Shown: piece by piece, positions 1 to 12,595 of the stretch | Layout of the letters: each line of letters starts with the position of its first letter | Position numbering within the stretch: position 1 is the stretch's first letter | Assembly: GCA_949316235.1 (NCBI GenBank) | Contig: OX438754.1 | Coordinates: 4,449,501-4,513,500, forward strand | Length of the DNA stretch: 64,000 bases | Source of the DNA: Oegoconia quadripuncta | Taxonomy: Eukaryota > Arthropoda > Insecta > Lepidoptera > Autostichidae | Reading direction: 5' to 3' | Made by a program: the position numbers and the translations under genes | The notes under the pieces: model-generated | What the model was told of the DNA's origin: nothing | Database searches by the model: none | Seen by the model: the letters and a program-made list of their open reading frames with translations, nothing else

Positions 1-1
1 G

Positions 2-97
2 ACGCAGGACTTTCACATCATAAAGGGGTTTTATGAACACTCTCACCCACCTTCGAGATACTGTAAAACTTTGTCAGGGAAATATATCAAGTGTTGA
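2..97 (+). CDS. mod(mdg4): FLYWCH cassette 1, 3' part only
   Basis: This is the C-terminal end of a FLYWCH finger cut by the window edge. Reading from base 2, the peptide carries the terminal zinc ligands as E-H-S-H, followed by a tail ending G-K-Y-I-K-C and a TGA at 95-97. That tail (G-x-Y-hydrophobic-K/R just before the stop) recurs in most other cassettes here, which supports the call although the two cysteines lie outside the window. The acceptor cannot be seen. Confidence 0.75.
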   Translation, partial: TQDFHIIKGFYEHSHPPSRYCKTLSGKYIKC

Positions 98-282
98 TTC
101 GAGACTGAATAATACGGATAACGTCATTTAAGCTTTACTAGCGACACTAGTTGAAACCTCACGTGCAATTGTGCTGCCACACATCCATAGTCTCCGGTAG
201 ATTGGTTTCGTAACTTGCAAAGTAAGCGAGCGGCGATACTTGGGGTCGTATTAATAAATATATCTTGAGATTGAGACTCTCA

Positions 283-729
283 GGCCCGTATTAATAAACC
301 ATTCTCAAGATTGAGAACAGTCTTGTGACTGGTCTCAAGTAAACGTGTTGATTAATAAACATTACTTGAGACCCGTAACGCACGTGCATACTCAAGCAGT
401 ACTCACTTGAGAGATGTGCCAAGTTTCACGTATTAATAAACGAAACTCAAGACTTTCTTTTATTCGCCGCTGAGGCGAATACTTGAGAAGCGATCTCAGC
501 TGAGTAAACCTCAAGATTCGTTTATAAATCAGCACGGAGCCTGAGGTAACGTCAATTTCTTAAGACGTATCGAGATGCTGATACAGCCTCAAGACTTTTA
601 TTGAGATTGGTTCATTAATACGGGCCTCAGTCTCATTACTATTTTTTTTGATACTGTATTAACATGCAACAGATTCTCAAGCGTCAACTTAAGGACATCT
701 CAATCTTGAGAACGGTTTATTAATAGGCC
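283..729. repeat. MITE-like inverted repeat
   Basis: The left end GGCCCGTATTAATAAACC and a following TTCTCAAGATTGAGA are mirrored at the right end by TCTCAATCTTGAGAACGG and TTTATTAATAGGCC. The interior is rich in shorter CTCAAG/CTTGAG inversions. No coding capacity was seen. It looks like a non-autonomous DNA transposon or nested foldback. Confidence 0.6.
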
Positions 730-1263
730 TTAGTTGCTGTAACCAATCCGAACAACACGTGGTGCCTCTAGCTAGAAAGTTAGGAACTCTAAAATTCGTA
801 TTTTTATTTTTGTACGCGGTCTCTCATTGTTTTGAGACCAGTTGCTCTTACCCCAGTTGTTGACATTGACATTAATTAGTGTTACATGGAACTCTAGTAT
901 TATTGTTTTATTACAAAGTAAAAATAAAAACGTATAACGTGAAATCTGAATTTGATTTTACTACATTTAAGACTTGATAGGTATATGTTATTTGGAGAAA
1001 TTCTTTTCACTTTTCGACGGCTTGTGCAATCTATCGAGCTATATTGAACTATTTTGTGAGCAACTATGTAGGATCAGATTATTGCCAACTCAGTCGAGTG
1101 ACGGTTGTGCGATCGGTCGCTATTACAAAATTCTCCAGCGGTAGCATCAACTGTCTAATATCGCTTCGCCACTTGTGGCGGGCATCGGTTATTTTCTTTG
1201 GCCTTGTGGGACGGCAAATGGCGGTGGCGTGTGCGACTATCAGAGTTACACCCTTCAGCCCCC
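730..1263. other. intergenic/intronic, nothing recognised
   Basis: AT-rich spacer. Short ORFs on both strands overlap each other and resemble no family. No gene is supported. Confidence 0.5.
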
Positions 1264-1400
1264 GTAGCATGACAGGCGCGATAAACGATTATGTCGCGCG
1301 AGATAATATTTGTCCTGCTCATTCGCTTGGACGAAATATACAACTATCCCTCTCTCACTCCTACGTCGCGCGCGATAAACGATGTTATGCTACGCAGGCT
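1264..1400. repeat. dispersed repeat, copy 1 of 2
   Basis: About 135 bp beginning near GGCGCGATAAACGATT and ending near GCGCGATAAACGATG recurs at 30250-30385 with clear sequence identity, including the shared segment CTCATTCGCTTG. The GCGATAAACGAT motif at both ends suggests a small mobile repeat. It creates spurious ORFs in two frames. Confidence 0.55.
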
Positions 1401-1700
1401 GTGGCTCTTTACAGTCGCAAAGGATAGGTTGAGAGAAACGGCGCGTGACTGCGATTCCCGTGGCGGCCACACGTATATAGCTAGGTATCCCTACAATAAT
1501 TAAAGGATACTAAACCCTCTCCATTTCATTACAATACTGTCAATTTTCATTATCATACATACATTTCAAATTTTAATGATTTATTCAAAACAACTTATTT
1601 TTCGATACAGTTTTAGCCCTACGACAAAATCAGTATACATAAAGGCATATAATATGTGTATACATATCTTTCTATCTATATATGTTTGTTTATTATCCAG

Positions 1701-1936
1701 GTCAACTGATAGAGCTCGTGAATGGAAAGACGTTCTACTACTATCGAGGGTACACCTATTACAAGAAGCAGAGTCTAAAGGACGCTACGCGTTGGGCCTG
1801 CACCAAGTCACGGGCTTGCTACGCGTACGTCCACCTGGATGACAAACTGAACATCATCAGCGTATCAAATAAACCGCATACTCATGACATGACAATCTTG
1901 CACAAAACATTCAATGGGAAATATGTTAAGATGTAA
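1701..1936 (+). CDS. mod(mdg4): FLYWCH zinc-finger cassette 2 (alternative 3' exon)
   Basis: A 78-residue terminal exon. The acceptor TTATTATCCAG ends at 1700. The exon begins at the second base of a codon; with a donor-supplied G the first residue is Gly. The FLYWCH finger spans about residues 3-62: aromatic core around 13-21, W32-x-C34, C40, and H60-T-H62, giving C-x5-C-x19-H-x-H. The tail ends G-K-Y-V-K-M. In Drosophila MOD(MDG4), such C-terminal fingers follow a shared BTB/POZ part and set isoform-specific chromatin or partner binding. That role is family knowledge, and which isoform this is remains unknown. An in-frame ATG upstream of the acceptor (1682) is intronic and is not taken as the start. 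Confidence 0.85.
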
Positions 1937-2030
1937 ACTTGGTTACTGAATTTTACTTCTGTGATCTTCTACGTGTACAGTCTTATAAATAGTAGCAAAC
2001 CAAACACGTAACGCCATGCAGGAGCCGTTC

Positions 2031-2224
2031 TACGTAAAAAAAAATTGCGTACTACAAGCACTTAATTTACCGTTTAGCTCGCTTTGGTTACCTAAGCGCC
2101 CTAGAAGTAAATTATGGTAACTCGATACGGCTATCCATTACACTTTATCCCCTTATCCTTACTTCTAGTGCGTTTACGGGGTACGAAATTTAGCGATCGG
2201 ACGTAAATTTTTTTTTTTTTTAAA
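2031..2224. repeat. hairpin MITE, copy 1 of 2
   Basis: A palindromic repeat of roughly 190 bp. The ends are ACGTAAAAAAAAATTGCG and its approximate complement CGGACGTAAATTTTT. The inner arms carry CTAGAAGTAAATTATGG and CCTTACTTCTAG. A related copy lies at 38831-38982. Non-coding. Confidence 0.6.
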
Positions 2225-2400
2225 GAAAAAAAAATGTATTTCGCCACTTCGACACATATAGGTACAATAATTAACACTCAGATAAATGATGCAGCAGCGA
2301 TAGGGAAAAAAATCAGCTTTATGCTGAGCTTATTTATGTTATAAATAAATAATAATAAATATAATAAGTTACATAAAGATACTTGTCATGTATACTGGAT

Positions 2401-2655
2401 GGGTTTTTTTACCGTAAGGAAAAAATAGGGCATATTAGGTAAGTGAAATTAGGTAAGGAATGCAATAAATGATTTGAGTTTGAGTTTGAAATAGAAGGTA
2501 TTGACATAGGAACCCCACGAATCACGCCAGTTGCATATCAATAACAGAACGGAGCGAGCGTTTTTGAAAAAAAATAAAAAAATAACTATGCCAATAACTT
2601 CTATTTCACATTACTAATATGCCCTATCTTTTTCCTTGCGGTAAAAAAACTCGTC
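2401..2655. repeat. MITE with about 50-bp inverted ends
   Basis: Left end GGGTTTTTTTACCGTAAGGA, followed by AGGGCATATTA; the right end has TAATATGCCCTAT then CCTTGCGGTAAAAAAAC. Right-end fragments of the same family occur near 34596-34683 and 40879-40957. Non-coding. Confidence 0.65.
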
Positions 2656-2916
2656 CAGTATATAAAGATTATTTTAAATACAAACTGCCCTTGAAGAACA
2701 AAGATAGATAGGAAGGAGTTCATCGTTTTGTAAATGATTAATCAACTAGTCCAACTAAAACGTGGTACGACGATAGCTTATGTCTTTTTTTTTGTAAAAA
2801 AAAACAGTAGTGACAGTCCTTATGACTTTTTCAGCTTAACCGGGCGGCGGCGGGGCGAGCGCGATAGCGCTCTGCCCAATGGATAGCGCTCTGCCCAATA
2901 ACAGCTTATGTCATTC

Positions 2917-3065
2917 GCATAATAATAGTATCCTTGGACATACACACAGCGCCATCTACTTCCACACTAAAACCTGGCCGTATATTACTAGATGGTTTCA
3001 ATACTACACAAATACATTTTTTTTTGTAAATAAATTGAAATATCCGTAACTCGAGTATACGTGTT
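2917..3065 (-). repeat. tRNA-derived SINE-A, headless copy
   Basis: The family tail is recognisable by ACACACAGCGCCATCTA and ATTTTTTTTTGTAAATAAAT. This copy lacks the tRNA-like head seen in longer copies such as 33440-33767. It is read on the minus strand. Confidence 0.6.
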
Positions 3066-5075
3066 ATATTAATAAATTTTTAATTTAATAAGCCACACAA
3101 TTACTACCCCTTTTCTTCAGACGTCAACTTTTGTATTGGAACAGGCCACGCTATGTTCAGTCTGCTACTATCTGTATGTCTGCATGTGCGTACATGTGAC
3201 ATTTATCGAAAAAATTATCTAGATATTATTATTATTAGGAGCCCATAGTGTCCCACTGCTGGGCAAAGGCCTCCCTCATCTGTTTGTAATACCACCTAGG
3301 TATACAAATACATAATTTATCGACATTTAATGCTAAAAATATTATTTTATTTAATAACTTGGAAACCAAACTAGTGAATTGTCAAACTTTTGGTGAAATA
3401 ATAAATATTGTGGCAATTTTAGTATTGATAAGTTTCATTTGTGACCGTGTTAACTAACTGGACGTTTGGTACCTAATACCTTTATTTTGTATTCAGTTAT
3501 ATACCAATACTAAAGTTAATATTTAAATGTAATTCAGTTAACTTATACATGTCATTTCATTTAAATTTGCACGCTATGGCTAAATAAGCGTATTCCATTT
3601 TTACTGCACTGCCCCAGGAAGAAGGGTATAATGTTTTCGTATGTATGTATATTAGTACGTAAGTATGTATATGTGTTGATCTATGTTACCAAAACGGCTT
3701 GACCGATTTTGAAGTGCAAGGTGTCGTTCGATTCGTCTAGATCCCTGGAGTATCATAGGATACATTATAATGGTAAGAATTCCAACATGTCGCCCGCAAA
3801 ATATAAACTATTCTGTCGGTTTCTTGGGTTTTTAAATAATTAAACAGTTATTATAAAACCACTATCTATGTCAATTCCTACCAAGTTCATGGCAAATAGG
3901 TAAATGAATATGAAGAGTATACTTCCCCTAGACCCGTAATAGACGGAGAGCGCTGTTCGTCAACACATTGAGAAATTGCTCCTACAAATACAATGCAAAC
4001 AATAGACTGTATAGATTACCAACAGATCTTATGGCATCAAGAACTAATGAAAAATCAAGCTATATATATACGGTGTCGCTTTTCTTATGGATCAAACGAA
4101 AATTATCGATATAGGCCTCCTCTTGGACTATCCGATAGGCCCCCATGTATGTTCCGCGAAAGTTGATAGTTTTTGAGAAAATGAAACTTTATACGTATAC
4201 ATAGGATACATAGATCTAAAAAGTTATATACTCATAAAGTTTGGATATGCTTATGCCGTATGGGATAAACGCTCTTTATCCAAACGAAAAGCGGTAAAGC
4301 CGTGTACATACACAAGAACTACTTTTTTGCCAACAAGACGAGGGAATGGTGTAGGAAACATCACATCGTCTGCGGCTGAATACATGAAAATTTGGTGGTA
4401 GGTACAAATGTTCACAAATATGCTCTGCAGCTGTACATCTGGACCTAGATCGCCAGTAACTCGTCCCACAAGTATTTGGTCCCCCAGGCGAGTTTTCTAA
4501 TTCTAAAAACCGAATTGGTCAACTGAGCCCCTGTAAATTATTGCCACAAGAAGTTCCAAAATATCTTGCAAAATGTCACCTTTGTTTTTTTGAGTGGTAA
4601 AAGTAACAGGCTTTTCTGAAATATGTTTGATGTTCGACTGTGAAAGTGTCGGACTTGTTAATATAAATACATTGAAGTTACTAATAGTTGTTTTATTTAG
4701 TTTACGTTTCACACTTCCTTTTTGTATTTTTTAAAGAGTGACAATTATTGTTTAACCACTAGGATATCACGCGCGATTTCAATTGTTTACTCGTGGTGTC
4801 GTTACAGAAACACGTGCTTGGCGCCACACCTTGAGTGGCACGTTAATTAGAACGGGGTTACCCCAGGGGTTAAATTTGATGATCTCTTCTTTAAAAGATA
4901 TTTTTTTTATCTCCTTAGATACAAACTTAATAAATAACTAAGTAGTTAGTTTAGATATACACTGTCACTGAATTTGTTGTTAACGAATGCAATGGATCAA
5001 ACATTAAATTCACTTCGCAAGCTTTTCGATAAACTTTAATTCAAAAGTGTATTTTAATAAATTGTGATTTTGCAG
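3066..5075. other. non-coding spacer with LINE-tail debris
   Basis: Near 3235-3290 the segment CCCACTGCTGGGCAAAGGCC resembles an RTE-type LINE 3' tail. Around 3600-3735 there is a repeat (CCCCAGGAAGAAGGGTA) also seen near 11990 and 55015. Minus-strand ORFs at 4251-4712 show no recognisable domain. No gene supported. Confidence 0.5.
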
Positions 5076-5305
5076 TAAACATATTCATGACGACCCGTGG
5101 GAAAGAGCGATTGGTGTACCACAACTTTACCTACTACAAACAAAGTCGGACCAGGAGCGGATTCAGGTGGGGATGCACCAAGAACAGGTGGCATAAGTGC
5201 AAGGCATATCTTCACTTAGCTGATGATATGACCATCGTTAGAGGCAATATGGAACACACACATGGGCCATTTGGTCCACCGACGCATACACGGGTGCATG
5301 AATAA
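5076..5305 (+). CDS. mod(mdg4): FLYWCH zinc-finger cassette 3
   Basis: A 76-residue cassette after the acceptor GTGATTTTGCAG (ending 5075). The finger has an aromatic core V-Y-H-N-F-T-Y-Y (14-21), W32-x-C34, C42 and H61-T-H63, i.e. C-x7-C-x18-H-x-H. The C-terminal tail is atypical: instead of the usual G-x-Y-hydrophobic-K it ends in a Pro/Thr/His-containing run (residues 64-76). The finger itself looks complete. An ATG at 5087 lies inside the exon and is not needed as a start. Confidence 0.83.
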
Positions 5306-7407
5306 GTAGGTACTGGCTGATTTTATTTCAGGAGGTATTTGGCTTGTTGCAAGTTAGAAGAAGGATTGTACGGCCATTCGATTCAGGTGATTGCGAGTAT
5401 TCGCAGCATTTAATTAACTTTGTGGCTTTATAGGTAACCATAATGGATGACTCGCCATTAGTAGCAATATTGTAGCGAGTTTAGATAAGTAATCAATCAA
5501 ATATGGCACTCATTTCGAAGACATTCCACAGCGTTGCGTGCGCAATCGACCTGATCTCTTCCCCAGGATCTGTATGGAACAATTCGCTCAGGTTTCACCT
5601 GTCATGGAAACGAACAAATCGTGCGTGCACGCGGCATATTGCAGCGGTGTGAAACTACCCTTAGATTAAATGAAGGAGATATTGGTGGCGATTAGGATGG
5701 CACACGGTTAAAACTAAATTTTGGTCAGTCTATCCCTTTTCGAACACACAAAAAGGGCCACATGGCATTTTAGTTCTGTCACTTGGGTGTTTTCAAAATA
5801 GCATCCATAAAGTTAGAGATCATGTGTAGACATGACAACTAAAAATGATTACAATGTGGTCATGATTTCTGAACGAAGTGATAGGACTAAAATTTCATGT
5901 TGTATTTTTGTTTACTTGTAGTTTGTCAGGGCAAAGGGTTACTGCGTTTGTCGTACGGATCGCTAACTCGTGACTGCGACGCGAATACCATGGCACGTGC
6001 CTTCTTGGCTGGGAAAAATGTAGATAATTAATAGTTTGTGAAAATGTAAAGTATAATGTCTAATAAACTTATAAAATTAATATTATTAAATGTTGTATAA
6101 AATGATGTTTAAATGTTTATTAATTAAATAATGTTGTTCTTGTGCGAGTTGGTTGCGGTAAATGTAACTTTTACGCTGTTTCTAGCTGAGCAGAGACGCA
6201 GCGGGTTCAGCGGGTTTACCTAATTTGGTTTACACGCGCTTTACCGGCCCGGCCAAAGTGCAGCACAATGTACGTTGACCATACATATTCAAAAAGGATT
6301 GATTAGTCTAAATTTAGTTTAACCGTGTGCTACGAATGGACGTCATTATAGCGACCAGTAGATAGAGGAATGTCGAATTAATTTCTAGTCACTTGTCTTT
6401 TTCAATGAATTTGCAAATTGCATTCTATTAAAAATGTACCTCTATTTATAGGAGCACTTTTATTTTTGTATTTAATGTGACATATAAATGATCTCAAAGT
6501 TATATATACGTAATTAAATAGAGCTTATGTAGTAATCACAATTCACCTAAAGATAATAAGTAATATCTTAGATTATAGAAATTTGACTTAATACTTTTAG
6601 CATTAGCGAATCCTCGGATAAGAAGTGACGTGCCTTAATAATGTCAACAAATATATTAAGTCTTATATTTGATTAGGTACTTATTTTACTTCAAATTTTT
6701 ATTTCAACCCTTACGAGTACATGTTTCACCTTCTTCCTTGTTCCGCCATCCTTTTCGATTCCATTCGGATATTGGAATTACATCCAAACCTTTATGATGT
6801 TATCTGAGGTGGATTGGTTCTCCTTCTGCCGGCCATTAGTTCGTTACATTTTTGCAATGTAGTTGGTACTTAATTCATCGATCGTTGAAGCTAAAAGTAT
6901 AAAGTATGCTTAGGATATAATTATTGAGTCGCTCTTGTTCCAACTGTGACTCAACTGGTCCAGAGCTTTATTGTTCTTTTGCCTTAATGTCAGTGTGATG
7001 TCTTTTCTAGTCAGTTATAAGTCAAATAATCGTAAATAAGACACTAGTTCTAGTCATTTATTCTAGTAAATGTAATCTATTAAAAGCAAAATTCTAGTAA
7101 AAGCAATGTTTATTAAGAAGCATATATTAGATATAGTTCGTTAAATGGAAAGGTATTTATAATTAGATGGCTTTAGTCGAAAACTAGATTTGGAAATATT
7201 CGCAGTCATTTTGTGTTACAAAACGTTCGATTAAAGCTGTCTAACTGTGATATTAGTAAAGTTATACAGTTGACCACGTGTCAAGCCAGTCTCCCAGAGA
7301 GGAGGCTATACCCCAACAGTGGGGACGTGTACGGCTGTTGATGATGAACACGGGTATAGTAAAGCGCCTCCGCTTGCACCGGTAGGGTTATCCGCGGGGC
7401 TATTGTG
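5306..7407. other. long spacer, no gene seen
   Basis: This is the first part of the largest cassette-free stretch of the array (5.3-11.4 kb). I see AT-rich sequence, degenerate repeats and a LINE-tail-like block near 7275-7350. No ORF with a recognisable domain occurs on either strand. Confidence 0.5.
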
Positions 7408-7529
7408 TAACTCCATCGTTATCGTCATCGATTATGTTCTGACGTGTGATTGGTTGGCGTATCGCTCGCTCGGCAACATGACGTTTTCTCATTGGACATC
7501 GTTTTCGATGACGACATCCATGAAGTTAT
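7408..7529. repeat. small MITE, copy 1 of 2
   Basis: Begins TAACTCCATCGTTATCGTCA and ends CGACATCCATGAAGTTA, an imperfect inverted repeat. A diverged copy lies at 31204-31331, just upstream of a cassette acceptor. Confidence 0.55.
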
Positions 7530-10356
7530 AGAATAACGCACCTGTTGTCGCTTGATGTGTGGTCAACTTTACAATAGGTAAAGTACCCATAATACTGGGC
7601 TGCCATGGAATTCTAGTCAATAATAATTAGTAATTAGTTTGTAAAACACTCGAGCACGATTAGTTGAAGTTTTATTAGTTCCAAAACCGTGGTGATTAAA
7701 ATATTCTTACCGAAAGAAATCAATAAAAAATCCGCCATTCCATAGAAGTATGATACGAACTCGAGCAAGCTATTTATGTAAGCGCTGTCTATGATTTTGG
7801 GATGTAGCTCATACAGAGTGTAAAGTTGAGATGGAGCCCGTAGGGTAGCTGCTAGAACCGTTATTGTATCTGTGGGAAAACATTCTCGGTAAACTAATCC
7901 TAACTTTTACAGTAGGTACCTACTTACAGAATTTGAAAAAATGTTCAGTCATAAAGGAAAATTACAACCTTCACGTAACATTTTGTTCGCGCCTTAAGTA
8001 CTCTAGATAGAGAACAAAACTAATGTAATACTAATACACTTTATTGCAAAATAGAAAAGAAACTACAGTTTCAGAAAAGTGGTAAAAAATAGAATGTACA
8101 ATTTGGCGACCTTATCACTAAAAGCGATCTCTTCCACGCAACCAAGTAATTAGAGGTCAAGTGAATTCACGATACTAGAAGTAGATTTGTAATTAAAATA
8201 GGTTACCTTCAATATCTTTATTGTACACGCACAAGTTACACAAACAATGAAAGCTTAAATCCTTTCTTCTATTGAGTATTAAATTTTATTTTAGAGTACG
8301 AATTATTCAAAATACATAATTCAAATTTCTTTTTATGTTCATTTTCTACATGAGTTTTTTCATATATACTCGTAAATTAGGTATAGGTAATTGTCATTCC
8401 CTATACCAAATCTATGAGAAATTTTATTAGAAAAAAATCACTAACAGAATCGCATGACTTAGGTGACATAACAGAATCAGGTGTGATTGAGGTCAAGTAC
8501 GAACCCGTCTTGCCTAAAAAAAAAATTACGCGAAAAGAAAGTTTGTGAAAATGGTCAAATTCCTCCAAAAATTTCTTAAAAACGTTTTCTCATAGTGACA
8601 ATAGTTATCTGGTTTATATCCACATCTCAGAATGTCTCAACGTTACACTCTGTATACTAGCTTTATTTGTTGTTGTAACCAATGTAAACATACATAACTA
8701 TAGATATATATGATCACAGATTAGAGAAGGTTGATAGGTATAACAAACCTCTCCCTTTGAACAGAGTATCGATCAGGCCAAGGGTTCTCCATAGCGACCG
8801 GCTCGAAGCGGTGCGAAAGCCTAGCTTATACGAGTAAGGGTATATATAGAGCCGTTAATGTATACCATTGCTAGATAGTAGGTCTGTTTTACTGAACCAG
8901 GAGTCCGGGATCTTATTTATTACTTAACAGAGTCTGTACCTAGTATTTACCTTCTAAGTTTTAAAGAAATTGAACAAGTGAAATGAAATAAAAATCATTT
9001 ATTCATGTAGGCAGTACAATATGCACTTATGAACGTCACTTGTTTTTTAAACTACCACTAGCTCGGAACGCGACCACTACTGAGAAGAGCTAGCGAGAAA
9101 CTCAGAGGGTTTGTCTCTTTTCAATCAGTCATTTACAATCTAGGAAGGTTACAACCTTTTTTATATATCGTGTAGAGGAGCCGTTTAATCCCATGGATTA
9201 CTATCATTAATGTAGTCCGAAATTTTGTAATATCCCTTTTTACATAATTTTTGTTTTATAATAAGTTTATGTTTATTAAGCGGAAGATTCTGTATATCCA
9301 TGGGAACCTTGTTGTAGAAGCGCACACATTGACCTCTGAATGACTTATCTCGGTATTATCGTAAACGCCTTATCTATTTCTAATAGAAAGAATTGTATTT
9401 GACAACACACAATAACAGCAACTAGAGTATTACCTATTGTATTCCGATGTGAAGAGTATAAGAGATGAATTGGTGTGTGGGTACCGGGCCTCTATCTATT
9501 ATTATAATGTACCCTGACTATTCGGGATACATACCGAAAACGTTGAACGACTTGTTCCGATCTGTGTACATGTTAAACATAACAAGCAATACATACAGTT
9601 TTTGTGTAATTATGATATAGGTAAGATAAGCTTTGTCGCACACACACGATAGAAAATTGTATGTAAGAATAGGTACAACGCGGAATTCGTCGTATTATAT
9701 CACCATCAGTCCGCACCTCACAGATCTTTAATGGCTAAGTTGCAATTTTGAAAGGTGTGATGCGCATGTGGTTTCCATTTAGGTACTTAATATGTATGTC
9801 TGCTTCCGCAACGCTTCGAGCTGGTTCTCCGCTACTGTGTCCTACAAGTTACTGGGACCACAATATTATTTATGTGTGCCGTTCATAGAAATGCATGATT
9901 AGTTTTATCGAATTCAGCATGAAATTCGATTTGGTTATGTGAAAAACCGTTAATTTGGATCCTACCTGCGGGACGATAATTATTGTTTGTTTTGTTGTAC
10001 CAAAAAAATGTTGTATGGAACCACTCACGCATTTCTGTAACACCGATCCCGCGTCTGCCGATCTGGAATATGCCTAATGAGCATCACAGGAAATAGCGTA
10101 CGCAGGCGCTCTCTACCTCCGCGCCATTTGCCTGGACTTGCATTTCGGCCTTAAGTACAGTCTAACAGATATAAACCTTTACAGGCCGGCATAATACAAA
10201 TAAAGTTTTCTTAGCACATCAGGAATACTTCGATAGTAGTATTAGTATATTGTTGAGCTAATTCTATCTTATTCCTTTTGCTGATGGTTATTCGAGCGTG
10301 GTTCAGTGTGCCCACCAACTATTTTCTTCGTTTTCGATGGAGACTATTTGGTGATA
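7530..10356. other. long spacer, no gene seen
   Basis: AT-rich, non-coding in all frames. A fragment at 8478-8522 matches the 3' end of SINE-B (GATTGAGGTCAAGTACGAAC). A block at about 9040-9370 resembles a LINE 3' region also seen near 34240. Nothing else recognised. Confidence 0.5.
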
Positions 10357-10635
10357 ATTATTCCCAGTCGTGACGATAAACAAACATTATTAACAAATAG
10401 GAGATTTTATCCCACTGACATTTTATTTTGTCCCCACTGACAACAAATTTGTCAACAGATGGGATTTTTTATTCCCATTCGTCACCAGTGGGGACGAACC
10501 AGTGTCGACGATTGAGAATAACTTATAATATTTGGCACCACTGGTAAGAATTTAGTTACCACTGGCAATATAATGGGAACTTCTTTTCCACTTCTCACCA
10601 GTGGGAACGGAGCCAGTGGTGACGGCTGGGAATAA
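10357..10635. repeat. MITE with internal CAGTGG/CCACTG repeats
   Basis: Ends TTATTCCCAGTCGTGACGAT and GGTGACGGCTGGGAATAA are inverted repeats. The interior holds at least six copies of CCACTG or CAGTGG in both orientations, giving strong fold-back potential. Non-coding. Confidence 0.6.
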
Positions 10636-11363
10636 GGGAATCTTCCAGTTTTGTTGCAGAAGGGTATGCTATATGCAGACCTGTGAAGGTTTTTCTATAT
10701 CAAATTGTACTTAAAATAACACCTCTATTTTGTGTTACTTCATCGTTATTATTAGTTACCGGTGTATTCAATAGTTTTGACATTCCCAAATTATGTTGTG
10801 GTGTTTATGTGATACTTAATTATTCTGGAATTAAATATATCAATAATTACAAACCTCCAAACTTTTTATTTTTAAACTTGCGTGACGGTTGAATCAAATA
10901 AATATTAATTAAATTAATAATAAATATTTCAGACACTAGATAACGGATAAACACACAAAAATATTTAGTTAAACATTCACTACTCTCATGCGTATTTACT
11001 CCAGGCGGTATTGGAACCCACATCCGATTGGTTCGAAGGCAATCTCCTACTTCACATCATTTAGTGTGGCATCATCTTCAGCAGAGTGCACGTTTCAACA
11101 GCGTTGGAATTGTTTCAAGCATTAAACTTGTAATGTTTGAAACACCCAAACTTTAATGTTTGGGATATCTCTGACCATCCCATTTGGGATAAAGGTCGTG
11201 ACGTTGTCTTTTATACAAATTATAATCGACAATATTTAAAACGTATACTATGTTTTCTGTATTTTAGTGATAAAAGTATTCGTGGCCACATTCTGGTCCT
11301 CAGGAATTTGATATTTTTGCCATCGACTCGCTAAGAAGAAGTAATAAAAACTTTAATTGGCAG

Positions 11364-11520
11364 GGTCTACCTAGTAACCGTGAATGTAGTGATTACTAAA
11401 TGCTGTAAAGCCTATCTACATGTGAGCAAAGAGAACAAAATTCTGATAGATTCTGCAGACCATAATCACAAACCTGCTAATTGTGTTAAGATGAAAACTG
11501 GTAACTATTTTCGAGCATAG
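11364..11520 (+). pseudogene. decayed FLYWCH cassette 4 (relic)
   Basis: The 3' half of a FLYWCH finger is readable as C-C-K-A-Y-L-H-V-S-K, D-H-N-H-K-P and a tail G-N-Y-F-R-A before TAG at 11518-11520. It is closest to the neighbouring cassette at 12354-12595, which shares the G-x-Y-F-R-A ending. Upstream, nucleotide similarity to that cassette's G-S-R-Y-R-C segment continues, but the frame is broken by stops and a shift, and the aromatic N-terminal third of the finger is missing. A TTGGCAG acceptor-like site precedes it at 11363. I infer a dying duplicate rather than a working exon. Confidence 0.7.
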
Positions 11521-11890
11521 GACCTGCCTCTAGGTACCAGTGGCGAAGAGTTGGTATAACATAAAAATAACACGATTCCTATCAGCTTTAGGAATTGGTC
11601 AGTATTTAGTTTGATTTATCAACAAATTTTTTTACACACATAATATGAAGTCTCTGCTTCCCAAACTGGGTAGAAACCTGTATCTCAGGAATCTGTATCT
11701 TCTATTTGTGTCCATAAGTATGTCAATAAACAGTACAGACTGAACATTTTATGATGCAAAAAATAATTTGATATTTTTACCATAGAGGCTAAACATTGGT
11801 TTAGTAAGCATATTTAAAACGACATAAATAACAATAACCTTAAACGTGATACATGGAAATAAATATTATATATAAATAAATAATATATAT

Positions 11891-11892
<2 letters not shown>

Positions 11893-11933
<41 letters not shown>
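11893..11933. repeat. (TA)n microsatellite
   Basis: An uninterrupted run of about 20 TA dinucleotides, flanked by other TA-rich sequence. Confidence 0.95.
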
Positions 11934-11937
<4 letters not shown>

Positions 11938-12353
11938 ATAAGTTATACGATCATTTTATGCATTATAGAAGTTTGATGGATATTTACTTTTACCCGACTG
12001 TCTCAGGAAGAAGGGTAATGTGTTTCGATAAGTAAGTAAATATATATGTAGATTTCTATGTTACCTTCTGTAGCCTAAACGGCAAGTGCAAGGTGTCGTT
12101 TTCATCATGGTGCCGCAAGATACAAAATATTAAACACTTAAATAGTTATTACTTAATGTAAAACAGAAACCCAATAGTTCAATAGCTCTCATAGCAGTGG
12201 GGTAACCAAGCCCATTGGGCAAGTGACGCTATTGCAACGCTATCCCAGGGCACGGGAACAAACGAATTGGTTCCATTCTTTTTACCTGGCAGAAACCACA
12301 TGATTCTGCAAGTTGGTAACCTTGATGTATGAGTATGGAACTATCACTTTCAG

Positions 12354-12595
12354 CAACCTTCATCACGTTAGCTGCAGGGCCAACACTGCTATTAAACAAC
12401 GAGTACACCTACTCCAGGTCTGGCGCCATCAGAGATTCGGGATCCCGATACCGTTGTTCAAGCCACGCTACTAAGCACTGTAAGGCCTTTCTTCATGTGA
12501 GCAAGGACAACATTATTCTGTCAGGGTGTGAGAACCATAATCATACTCCTAACAAATATATAAAGTTAAATACGGGCCACTATTTTCGAGCATAG
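12354..12595 (+). CDS. mod(mdg4): FLYWCH zinc-finger cassette 5
   Basis: An 80-residue cassette following the acceptor CTATCACTTTCAG (ends 12353). It starts A-T-F-I-T-L, a beginning shared with the cassettes at 14046 and 16982, marking these as a local paralogue group. Finger: core L-L-N-N-E-Y-T-Y (13-20), Y33-R-C35, C43 and H62-N-H64 (C-x7-C-x18-H-x-H). The tail ends G-H-Y-F-R-A. The in-frame ATG at 12329 lies in the intron and overlaps the polypyrimidine tract, so it is not a credible start. Confidence 0.85.

Noticed and set aside
1044..1503. Overlapping ORFs on both strands at 1.0-1.5 kb
   Set aside because: They fall over a dispersed repeat also found at 30250-30385 and have no protein motif.
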